NCBI GenBank assembly: GCA_949592205.1
Contig: CATIUR010000001.1
Location: forward strand, 242,470,250 to 242,534,249
DNA from: Helichrysum umbraculigerum
Taxonomy: Eukaryota; Streptophyta; Magnoliopsida; Asterales; Asteraceae
Reading direction: 5' to 3'
Length of the DNA stretch: 64,000 nucleotides
Position 1 is the stretch's first letter; each line of letters begins with the position of its first letter. A program made the position numbers and the translations under genes. Under the pieces are notes generated by a model. It did not search any database. It saw only the letters and a list, made by a program, of their open reading frames with translations, and was not told the origin of the DNA. This document shows positions 30,548 to 41,433 of the stretch, piece by piece.

Positions 30548-31593
30548 GTAATTCTTGACCTAATTTTGTGATTTTCATGAAACTTTAAAAATTAGGGCTT
30601 GTAACTCATTTTCATAGATTTCATGGTTGAAAGTTGCAATCTTTAGTGTTATTTCATGCTTATCTTGATGCTTAACATGATTACAAGCTTAATCTAGTGA
30701 TTTGTTGCCTTAATTGCAAGTTTAGAGATTAAAGTGTTGACTTTTTGGATGAACTATGGCTAGTTTGACTTTTTGGTTGATTAATTGCTTATGTTGACTT
30801 TTGTTGATTGAGTTATGCTTAAATATGATAGGTTAACATGTTTTAATTGATCATTTGCAATTAGAAAATGATTAAGCTAGTTTTTGGTAATTAAAGTAAG
30901 CTCATTTTTGATAAAATCATCATAAACATCATTATTACTTAAAACTTTTATTTTTAAACCATGTTTATGACTTTTCTAAACTTAAAAGCTTACAAGATTA
31001 TAAAAACAAGCTTCGGTTCATTTAATCATTTTTAAAGTTTATCACTTTAATTAATAAAGTGTATGACTTTGAAATGAAACCAACAAAAATGCCATTTTCT
31101 AAAAACTACCATTTTGTCAAATAAGTTTACTTCCATTCTTTGCTTGAAATCATGTAAATAAAGCTTTATGTCTTTTGGAAATTGCGGAATATTGGATTGC
31201 ATATTTAATTGGTAATATGCCTTTTTATGATTAATTGATTTACTTGAGGTAATTACATGACCTTGGATTTAATCTCATTTAGATTGATTAACCATAAACA
31301 TGAAGTATTTAAGTTTCTAGTGCTTGGGATAATTAAGTTAGGTACCTTGTTGACTTGCTTTGATTATGCTAAGAACTTGAAGCTTTGTGCCACTTCCCCT
31401 TAGTTAGACATAAGTTGATAAAAGTTTTTGGATTTGTGATTGGTTGCGGTTAGGTTTAGCAATTTTAAAATTTCTGGATATGCCCATTTCTAAAGCCTAC
31501 ATTTCCAATTTTTTCTGAAAATTTGGAAGTACTTTAGCATATCCATTAATATATCACTGTTATGGTCTAATCTTTTCTTGTCTTTTGTCACAG
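30548..31593 (+). other. Probable ~1.05-kb intron before Athila-like ORF2 (copy 1)
   Basis: Donor AAG|GTAATTCTTG at 30547/30548 and acceptor TCTTTTGTCACAG|ATGG at 31593/31594. The acceptor directly abuts the ORF2 ATG. The segment is T-rich, AT-rich and lacks ORFs, as plant introns are. Copy 2 has the same arrangement at 40373-41433. Confidence 0.6.
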
Positions 31594-33321
31594 ATGGATA
31601 ATTGCCCACCTTCACTCAGCTACTTGGCCAAATCTTCAAAGAATAGGTCACTCATTCGCCAGTGGTTGCAGCGACCAATAGGCAGTAATCGGTATGTGGT
31701 ATAGAAAGACATGATTAAGCTAGGAATCAGGGATGAGTTGAAGAGTTTGTTGATGTATGAGACCGATGGTCAAGTGAACAATGACCTTCTCCGTCTTTTC
31801 GATATAGATGAGTATGCATACCGAGAAGTAGTGACAGAGTTCATGATGACTTACCAGCTGAATTCAAAAATGAGCGTATCCGACAAAAGAAAGATTTCAT
31901 TCAGGTTTCAGGAACAGATTCATCATATCTCAGTTGCCGACTTGGGAGTGTATCTTGGTTTATATACAGAGTCTCAGGTCAACTCTACATGGTTCAGAAA
32001 CAGTGTTCAAGACATCTCCAGCCTACCAAACAGGAACCATAAGGATATTTTGATGGATTTAGCAGGATCAAACTTTAGGAGCTGTGTTAAGTCATCCACT
32101 TTCATCAAGCCGGTTCATCACATCCTTCACAAGTTGCTAGCATGTTCTATATTTGGAAAGAAGGAAGGTGGAGCTGTGAGTGCCGAAGAGTTGAAGATCA
32201 TGGAAGCAATCATAGGAGGAAAGAATCTACATGTTGCTTTCTTGATCGCTGAGAGACTTTGGGATGAGACAGACTTGGATAGGCACATGTTCATGGGGTC
32301 GATTATTACTAGATTGCTGTATAGTATGGGATTGTTGACTGAGGCCCACACTGAGGAGTTTACTGTTTGTTCTCGTTCTTTGCCATTCAACTTGGAATAC
32401 TGCAAGTTGATCCATCTTGTCGAGGTAGATGAGCAGAGACAGTGCCTATGGAAGAACACCAAACAGATCGTTCCAGGATGTCGTCTCCCTGGGAAGCGTG
32501 TTAGAGGATCCTCACCTGTTGCAGATACTGAGGATGGCCCATCTGAAAGAGCCCGAGCACCTACTACTCATGCTAGTGTCCCGCATAGAGGAGTTGAGAC
32601 AGCCGAGCCACCAGTTCAGGCTACTGTTCACTACACAGATCCAGTGACCTCGCTGACACAGTATTATCTTTTGCATGCTCTTCAGGTTAGCAGTTCCCAT
32701 CAGCTGTTGATTTCCAGGAAACTTGGTATTCCTGACCCAGAGCCTTACATATACCAATGCGGTCCACCACCACCAGCCATAGCACCACCACATACATCCA
32801 TCCCATCACATACCACCCATACACCATCACCCGCTATCCGGACCACACCAGTACCAAAGCAGGTCCAGTCAGTTGAGACCGAGATACCGGTAGTTCAGCC
32901 AGTGATTTCTGCGCCTGTGATTTCTCATCCTGCCCAGCCAGTCGCCAGTGGATCTTACTGTGCTGACACAGTCTACTTGGGCACGGATGTTGTATCTTTT
33001 GACACTTCCGGGATGCTATTAAACTTGGGACCGATCTCTTCCTCAATTGTACCGACAGAGAGCATGCTACGTCAGGCTTACATGACCTTACTAGAGCAAG
33101 CAGGGGTTACTTCGGCTATTTTGCTAGAGTGGGGCTACACTGATCCGATGAGACTGCCAGCAGCCACCCTCAGAGACATATTGATTCAGCTCAAACTGAT
33201 CAATGCTGAAGAACAAGGACAGAGAGTATCTAGTGGCCAGCAGTCAGTCGCAGGACCATCTGCAGCACCAGCTCCTACTCAGCATACTGATGCACCTGAC
33301 CAGGGATCCCCAGCCTCATAG
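31594..33321 (+). pseudogene. Athila-like ORF2 (copy 1), one nonsense mutation
   Basis: This is the copy of the ORF that is intact at 41434-43161. ATG at 31594 (CACAGATGGATAATTG). TAG at 31702-31704 interrupts the frame where copy 2 has Trp. The rest is open to 33321. For domain description see the copy 2 entry. Copy 1 being damaged in both ORFs fits its being the older, outer insertion. Confidence 0.75.
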
Positions 33322-35684
33322 TTCTACCTCATTTGCATCATTTGACTTTGCTTTCAGACATTATTACTATTATTATCTTGTGTTTGTTTGGCTACTGTTG
33401 AACCTTACTTTTGGAACTTATTTGTATCAACCACTAGTTGGTTGATCACTCTATCCATATTTACATTATGCTATTACTTATTATGTTTAATTTCTTTCTG
33501 TTAAATAAGTAAAAATGTTGTGATAAATGAACGTGGAAAAAGGTGAGATGACGCACTTTCAAGAAGAAAATCCGTGAAGTCAAAAGGCAACCCGAACTAG
33601 TTTTCAATATTTGCAGACTGCGGAACATTCAACATCTCATGGAGGGGCCTCGTTCTTCTCAAAACTTCCTTGTATCTTAGCACTTCAAAGAACTAAGTGT
33701 GGGATCACTCCCCACACCACAAACACTTATCGAAATCACTCCAACTTCTTCAAAACCTAAAGTATGGGATTCTACACCATAAGGATCCCCACTTAAAAGA
33801 ATTGAAGTTGATTTCTGATAACGTTGGATACATGACACCGGATAACCCCGTATGAAGCTTGCTGTCCTTCAAGAAGAATGCAGAAGAAAGCTCGCTTCGA
33901 CTCTCTCTCTCCTGCAAAACTTCATATGCTTCAAAACGTTATCTGGGGAGTTTCTTAACCTTCTATCCATTTCATGATCACATATATATTTTGTCTTGTT
34001 AGCTTGTTATATTCTATACCCTATCTTGAGCTTATCACTAAGTATGGGATTCAAACCCAAATTTAACACTTAAGAAACATTTTCTTACATGTTCAAACTC
34101 TAAGTGTGGGATTTTACTTCCAGTAAAAACTCAACTCAAGAGAACATTAGGGACAATGTTCCTCTAAGTGTGGGATAGCAAGGTATAGAATACCTTGGAT
34201 AATTTTAGGCGATTTTTATGTCCAAAATAGCATTACTCAGAAAATGTTTTCCCAAAACGAACTTTTTCAAACAAAATTTTTCAAAAAAAAAAAATTTCAA
34301 AAATTTAAAATTATGAGTTAAATTATGAAACTAAACTCTAAGTTTTTGAGTTAAATATTTTCGAAAAGAATCATTCTCAAATATGAGTAAGGTATTTTGG
34401 AATATAGGGAAAATAAGGTAGAAATTTCTCGAGCTAGAAACAATAATCTGAAAAGAGCATGGCTAGGCACATACAACCCTATTTTGTAGTGAGGTATCTT
34501 GAGCCTAAAAGCATTCATCTTTAATGCTTCACTTTCATTTCTTATGTGTGCCAATGCTTGCATCTCTGAATTAGAACTTGCTCCAGACATACGTTTCGAG
34601 ACCACATTGGTGTGTACCGTACGCGGTATAGGTGCAGCTAGATGACCTTGACATCCCTTAGGATTTAAACCCAATTCTTACATATCTCTTCAAGCCCAAA
34701 ACCCTTCCGATACTTATTTTCAGTATCGATGATCCGCCTAGTAAAACCTGTTGAGCCTAAACTTTTCATTTCGTAAAAAAAAAACCCTCGTACTAAACCC
34801 CCACTCAACCAAAATTCCCAAAACCTTATCTTAGAATTTCTAAGGTCGTGAAAAACATCTTTTGGAACATCCTCTTCAAATATGCTCTAAAGTCTTCCTC
34901 TTCTGTGTACTCTAAAAAGTCAAAAGTGCGAAAAATTGGCACGACAAAAGAAATTGAAGTTCAAGATCAAAGATCATAGTTCCGAAAAGGATTTCTGAAA
35001 GGATCAACATAAAATATCCTTAGAAATTCTCTGGCAAAAGAAGTTCTGAAGAAGAAAAGAAAAATAAAAATGTAGAAAAATCAAGAAAAGAAAAAGAATA
35101 AAAGTTCCATCAAATAAAGCTGAATGCTTCAAGTATCACCTTCTCAAGGAAAATTCGATAGAAAGACGAGCAGCTACAAAATCCTCCGTTCCGTTCTGAA
35201 ATAAAGTTTCTCACTATCTTTGAGTTTTAAGATAAGTCAAACCCTTACAACCAAACATATACCACTATCCATACCCTTAAACCTCACCAAACACTACCAC
35301 CCGTTGAATGTCTTGGGATAGTTAGCACCGTCCTCACCTAAGTGGTGGAGATCCGATTCTCGACCAAGCTTATGACGATGAGTGCTGCATGACTGGCTTA
35401 TTTGAGCGATTTCATTTGTTCTAGATTGTTAGGGAACCCGATACACCTTGAGTGAATTGAGTGACCACCTTTAGTGAGATCGCCTAGTCACGTGTACTCC
35501 AAGATCACGAGAATTGGTAGTATGCTTGATGATAATTGCTTCTTGCTTCTGAAAGGATCATCTTATCCTTTCCCTTATTCTTAAACAGTCTTAATCATAT
35601 TAGAAGTGGTATCATTTTGAAATTATTTTGACTCGCCCCTTAAAAACCAAATTTTAAATGTTTTTTCTAACTGAGTGTTGCTTG
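33322..35684 (+). other. Athila-like copy 1, non-coding 3' internal region
   Basis: No recognisable coding region. The motif AAGT[GA]TGGGAT recurs at about 33695, 33762, 34041, 34102 and 34167, resembling the sequence beside the 3' LTR (TAAGTGTGGGATAAC). An antisense ORF (34351-34674) is open in both copies but unsupported. At 35684 copy 2 interrupts the region. Confidence 0.55.
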
Positions 35685-35689
35685 AGGAC

Positions 35690-38071
35690 TGATGTGACTC
35701 AAATAGTCATGTTTTTAAGGGCAATATTCCGCACTTTTTGGACGTATCTTTAGTAAAAACATTCCAAAATAATCATTATTTACTAAATTTCACTAAAGTG
35801 GTCTAAATATAGGCGTTGCTGCAAAAATCACCTAAAACGTCCAAATAACGAGCAAATCAGGACGAATAAACGTGCACAAAATCACCCGGCCTCATTTACC
35901 TTATATAGATCACATTCTAATTTCATCATATGATAAAACAGGTAAAATCGAGACGGGAAAATCAAGAATCATGCAAATCGGATAAAGAACGGAGAAGACT
36001 GAGCAGTATCAGACCCTATAAAGTCATTTCGGCTATGCTTGAGCTATACACATCCAATTTCAGTGAAGTTGGCATCATTATAAGCGTAACGGAATTACGA
36101 AACCACAGGCGGAAGAATCAGGTCAAACGGACGCATAACGAAGGAGATACGCGCGTTTTAAGCAACGAACGAAATCAGACGAACACCGTATACGGCCCTG
36201 GGAACCGTATACGGACCCACAGAGACCGTATATGGCCATGTACACACCGTATACGGCCCCCCTAAGGCCGTATACGGCCCCTGCTGCCCTGTATCGTGCT
36301 TCGTTTGCTTGTACGTGCTGTTTCGCGAGTTGTACGGCTGATTTTTGAGCTTTGCCTATAAATAGGGGATCACTCCTCCTCATTTCACACACCTTAACAC
36401 ATCTCAACATTTTCACACATTTCTCATTCTCTCACTTTTCTTATTTCTCTCTTTTCTTTCACTTTCTCTCTCTAACTTTCTCTCTCTAGCACTACTCTTA
36501 GGAGTTAGAGGAGAAAGGTTAGGGTTGAGCTTACGGTTCGAGTCTAGAAGAAGTTTTAGCTTGGTAATCTTGTTGTAACAAGTTTTTCAAGTTCAGACTA
36601 TTTGTAATCCTTAGTATTACGCTGCTGTATTCCCGGTGATATCTAAACTTTACTTACTGTTATAATGCTTGTGCTTTATGTTATTTCAGTTTGTATTCTG
36701 CATATTGCCATGTTTATAGAGTAGTTTAATATTGTGATTATTGAAATGTAGATATTAGGAGTAGGGATGATGTTAAATTAATGTTTCATTCATACGATTG
36801 GAAATTGTTATGCTGTGTATCTGGTTAAGCTTATCCTGAATATAGATCTAGTCTCTCATCACCCTTTCCAGACTTTCACGTGACTGTTGCCCTAGGATAG
36901 GATCTGATCAACCCTAATACTATGAATACACAGTTATCTCCAGTTACAGTATGAAACAATGAATTTTCCTTTAAAAGGCACGGTACTTCGTATAGCGTTG
37001 GAAACACCTCGTGTGGAGTACAAATACGTGGAAGCTAAGGAAATGCCATGGATTGTTTCATCGTGAATTACCTAGAAGTGATCCTTCTAGAATTGTGGTC
37101 TAGGAATCAAAGCTGTGGAAATGCTTGTTGCACTGTACACCGTTAGTACACCTAAGATCTGGAACACTGTGGAAATGCTTAAATGCCCAGTACACCGTCA
37201 GTACATCTAGGGTTTGGAACACTGTGGAAATGCCTAATTGCCCTGTACACCGTGATTATTCCTAGGGATGAACGCCTGACTGTAAAGGAGGGTCTATATT
37301 TATGATGGTTAAGTATGTGCTTCAATAGAAACAATACAGGGTAGTGTCAATCATATACCTAGACATGCAAAACCCTAATCACACCAATAGTTTAACATAC
37401 ACAGGATACAATCAGTATTTGCTATAATAAAAGTAAATAGACGATTAGGTGTTAAGAAAGGTCAGTAAATACAATTGCGGTCTGTTGCCTTATGCCTGAT
37501 CCCTAGAACATTTAGGGTGACTTTGTCTTAATTAAGCAAAGGCTCAGAAAGGTTTGAAAACAGCCTGATCTGATCAGAATCATGATAACCTAGGATTCCA
37601 GTGACATATGTTTCTAGTGTTTCACCTGAACGTAGGGTCCTAGTGTTTACACCGAAAGTATGTCTACTCTTTATTTCGTGAATCTCCAATCAATTTTATA
37701 ATGAACATCATCCCGAAACCCTAGTATCCAAGTTTCAGCAATCACATCTCTACCTGTCTGCTTAAACCCTAATTTCATTTCTCATTATTTACTTTTTCTG
37801 CATTTAGGATAATTATAAAACCAAATCAATCCAAAATCTATCTATTTACCCCCATCCTAATTGCGACCATAATCTTTGGTGATCCGCTTTATTTCAATTC
37901 GCTCCGATTTAAGAACGACCTCGAGTTATACTTACTGCTTGCTCCCAAGGTAGGTAGTACTTATAGTTTGAGCCCCAGCTCATATAAATTTAAAACTCAC
38001 TGTCCGCCGCTTCTGTTGCTGTTGGAACAACGACCGGAGTCAAATCCGACCGACCGATAGGGGTGACGACA
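35690..38071 (+). repeat. Athila-like copy 2, 5' LTR
   Basis: 2382 bp. Palindromes start at 36186, 36205, 36226 (decayed to CCGTATATGG), 36247 and 36268. TATA box at 36357-36364. Confidence 0.92.
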
Positions 38072-38077
38072 AGTTTT

Positions 38078-38095
38078 TGGCGCCGCTGCCGGGGA
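38078..38095 (+). other. Primer binding site of Athila-like copy 2 (tRNA-Asp type)
   Basis: TGGCGCCGCTGCCGGGGA begins six bases after the LTR end, as in copy 1. Confidence 0.8.
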
Positions 38096-38223
38096 TCGAA
38101 GAGCGTTACGATTTGAAGCCGCCTTAGATATTCTAGCTTTTAGGAGATCCTTTCCAATTAGGTTTCCCAGACTTAGTTGGTAGTTATTTGCTTTCCTTAG
38201 TTTAATTTAGGTTAATTAAAAAA

Positions 38224-39690
38224 ATGAAAAATACAAAAACATCTTTCTATGATTCATTTCCGTCTAGCCCCATTTCTCCACTCGCCCTCAAGACGTCCGA
38301 AGAAATGATGGCCATGAATGACGCTGAGTTCTTCGCCTGCTTAGAACAAGAGTTGGAATCTGAAGTCTACTCTTCATCTTTATCCTCTTCCGAAGTTATC
38401 TCCGCTAATTCAGATGATGAATCTAGAACCATAGGGCAATTCTTAGATCTTGACTTAGGAAACCATGATTCTCATCAGAAGATCTCAACTTCTGCATCTA
38501 GCATTCTAAGCTACCAGGTTATACCTGCCCCTGAGATTTCATATTCCCTAGAAAACTTCTTTCAATTCCCTACCTCATCTGGTTTTGTCGAGAGTAACTC
38601 TGAACATCTTCAACCCTTTCGTTTTCCACCCATTGAAGAACGTCTTCCACCATGGGACGAAGAAGTTTACGAATACCCTCCAAAATCACCTATCTTTTTG
38701 AACCTCGTACCCGAACCTGAGTACACCATCTATCGTGTTGTTGATAGGACTTTACCAATCAAACCTGAAGAAAATATCCGCTACGTAGGTAACTCTTTTG
38801 ATCCTGATAGGAGATTGGATGTTTGTCGGGCATTTGCCAGACAACTCAAAACGTCTGACTTTCCTTTTTCGGTTGAACAAAGAGAAGTCGCTCGTTGGAT
38901 AAAGAAACAGGTTGGTACTCTCCACCATCTTCCAAATCAAAAGGAGGAAGGTATCTTCACACATTATCGAGAGCAAGAACTAAAGCTTAAATCAGAAATA
39001 GACCTACTAATGGATCTATTCGCCTGCACCGATTATCAACCGGTTTCCCAAACCCTAATTAATCGTCATGTTGCGGCTATGATTTATGAGCTTGAGTTCT
39101 GGATCAGCAAAGATCCCGCTATATCTCTCGTCATTTCTGATAAAATTCCATTTTTCGTTGACCCCGCTACTTATATGATCAACAAGTTGTTAGAGATATT
39201 CCCTGGAGCCACTGACGATAACATGGAAGCTACTTTCTTTGCTGGAAGGAAGGATATTAACGTCTCACTCACTTTGTTATTTGCTCAGTCAAAATTTCCT
39301 TTCACCGTTTCACAAACATCTTTAATCGAAGAAATCACGGAGTCAGTTCACACTACCACCGGAAATCCCGATTCAAGAGAAGAATGGAAATTTCAACAAA
39401 CCCTAGGAATGCTTCTTCATGACTTAAACCATATAGATGACGGATCACGAAACGGAATTTCAAACCCTAAGAAAGTTAAAAAGGAATTTAACAAGTTTAT
39501 TGACAATCTTCTAGATTTAGGCAAAAAGGAACGTATGTTTCTCACTGAACACGAACGATTCTCGTTACACCCCGCAGACCTAGTTGATTCTGTCATTAAG
39601 ATTCTCACTTGTGACTTTATTCCTCGCTACACTTTCCCTCAACCAAGAGCACCAAATTCACTTAAATTGCTCTTGGGCAGTATTCAATAA
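38224..39690 (+). CDS. Athila-like ORF1 (copy 2), 488 residues, unknown family
   Basis: Intact ORF in the gag position, starting ATGAAAAATACAAAAAC 130 bases after the primer binding site. Residues ~1-115 are acidic and Ser-rich (for example EQELESEVYSSSLSSSE). From ~150 on it looks globular and mainly helical, with conserved-looking stretches such as FSVEQREVARWIKKQ, YELEFWISKDPAISL and FNKFIDNLLDLGKKERMF. I see no CCHC knuckle, DSG protease or YxDD motif. I do not recognise the family. It could be a diverged gag-like protein or a captured host sequence. Two hairpins follow the stop at once (39700-39749). Confidence 0.75.
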   Translation: MKNTKTSFYDSFPSSPISPLALKTSEEMMAMNDAEFFACLEQELESEVYSSSLSSSEVISANSDDESRTIGQFLDLDLGNHDSHQKISTSASSILSYQVIPAPEISYSLENFFQFPTSSGFVESNSEHLQPFRFPPIEERLPPWDEEVYEYPPKSPIFLNLVPEPEYTIYRVVDRTLPIKPEENIRYVGNSFDPDRRLDVCRAFARQLKTSDFPFSVEQREVARWIKKQVGTLHHLPNQKEEGIFTHYREQELKLKSEIDLLMDLFACTDYQPVSQTLINRHVAAMIYELEFWISKDPAISLVISDKIPFFVDPATYMINKLLEIFPGATDDNMEATFFAGRKDINVSLTLLFAQSKFPFTVSQTSLIEEITESVHTTTGNPDSREEWKFQQTLGMLLHDLNHIDDGSRNGISNPKKVKKEFNKFIDNLLDLGKKERMFLTEHERFSLHPADLVDSVIKILTCDFIPRYTFPQPRAPNSLKLLLGSIQ

Positions 39691-40171
39691 ATTTGTCTAA
39701 AAGTCGAGCTACCGACTTTAACCAAGCGCTTTTTGGGAGGCAACCCAAACTTTAGTTAAATTAGTTTTATTTTAAGTATTTAGGATAAGTAATATTAGTG
39801 GTTTATTTTTAAATTTAAAAGCTTGCATTTTAAAATACAAGAAAACGTTCTTTTAAAATTCAAATTCGCACAACACAAGTAACGAATTTCAGACATTTTC
39901 AGAAAGTTCGAAAAAGTTTATTTTTAAATGTTGAAAAATTAATTTTGAATTTGTCTTGGATTTTAAAGAACACAAAAAGATTGTCTTGTTTTAAATAAAA
40001 ACGTATACGATTTCGCATACGATTCGCAATATCTTTTCAGACTGCGCGTAAAGATTCAGAAAATTACGAACATACTTTTTAAAATTGTTTTATTAAAAAT
40101 TTTTAAACTTTGAAATTTTACTTGTATGTTTCGTATCTTTCGCAAATTTTAAATCGCGTGTGTTTGGAGGG

Positions 40172-40179
40172 TATAAAAA
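40172..40179 (+). promoter_or_regulatory. Internal TATA box and leader upstream of ORF2 (copy 2)
   Basis: TATAAAAA in GGGTATAAAAAGGG, followed by CACACACATAAGAC and a CT-rich leader (TCATCTTCTTCCTCTCC) up to the donor at 40372/40373. The context is the same as copy 1 at 30346. Confidence 0.6.
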
Positions 40180-40372
40180 GGGATTTTAGCCACACACATA
40201 AGACAAAACATTTAAAAAGTTCATCTTCTTCCTCTCCCCACCTCCAAACCGTCGGCCTCACCTCCATCACCACCAAATCTCCATTACTCAACCATTTTGC
40301 ATGATTCCGAGCTCAAAATTCATCATTTTATGATCTTTCTTGCATCCACAACATCATTACATCAAGTTTAAG

Positions 40373-41433
40373 GTAATTCTTGACCTACTTTTGTGATTTT
40401 CATGAAACTTTAAAAATTAGGGCTTGTAACTCATTTTCATAGATTTCATGGTTAAAAGTTGCAATCTTTAGTGTTATTTCATGCTTATCTTGATGCTTGA
40501 CATGATTACAAGCTTAATCTAGTGAATTGTTGGCTTGATTGCAAGATTGGGAATTAAAGTGTTGACTTTTTGATGAACTATGGCTAGTTTGACTTTTTGG
40601 ATGATTAATTGCTTATGTTGACTTTTGTTGATTGAGTTATGCTTAAATATGATAGGTTAACATGTTTTGATTGATCATTTGTGATTAGAAAATGATTAAG
40701 CTAGTTTTTGGTAATTAAAGTAAGCTCATTTTTAATAAAATCATCATAAACATTATTTTTTCTTAAAACTTTTATTTTTAAACCAAGTTTATGACTTTTC
40801 CAAACTTAAAAAGCTTACAAGATTATCAAAACAAGTTTCGGTTCATTTAATCATTTTTTTAAGTTTATCACTTTAATTAATAAAGTGTATGACTTTGAAA
40901 TGAAACCAACAAAAACGCCATTTTCTAAAATCTACCATTTTGTCAAATAAGTTTACTTCGTTTCTTTGCTTGAAATCATGTAAAATACAGCTTTATGTCT
41001 TTTGGAAATTGCGGAAAGTTGGATTGCATATTTAATTGGTAATATGCCCTTTTATGATTAATTGATTTACTTGAGGTAATTATATAACCTTGGATTTATC
41101 CAAAGTATTAAGCTCATTTAGATTGATTAAACCATAAACATGAAGTATTTAAGTTTTTAGTGCTTGGGATAATTAAGTTAGGTAACTTGTTGACTTGCTT
41201 TAATTATGCTAGAAACTTGAAGCTTTGTGCCACTTACCCTTATTTAGACATAAGTTGATAAAAGTTTTTGGATTTGTGATTGGTTGCGGTTAGGTTTAGC
41301 AATTTTAAAATTTCTGGATATGCCCATTTCTAAAGCCTACATTTCCAATTTTTTCTGAAAATTTGGAAGTACTTTAGCATATCCATTAATATATCACGGT
41401 TATGGTCTAATCTTTTCTTGTCTTTTATCACAG
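40373..41433 (+). other. Probable 1061-bp intron before ORF2 (copy 2)
   Basis: Donor AAG|GTAATTCTTG and acceptor TCTTTTATCACAG|ATGG, the latter touching the ORF2 start codon. Both splice sites are conserved with copy 1 while the intron body shows small indels (1061 versus 1046 bp). Confidence 0.6.

Noticed and set aside
34351..34674. Antisense ORF of 107 codons open in both Athila-like copies (also 44154-44498)
   Set aside because: The copies are too similar for shared openness to mean much, and no family is recognisable. Antisense ORFs do exist in some Tat elements, so it is not excluded.
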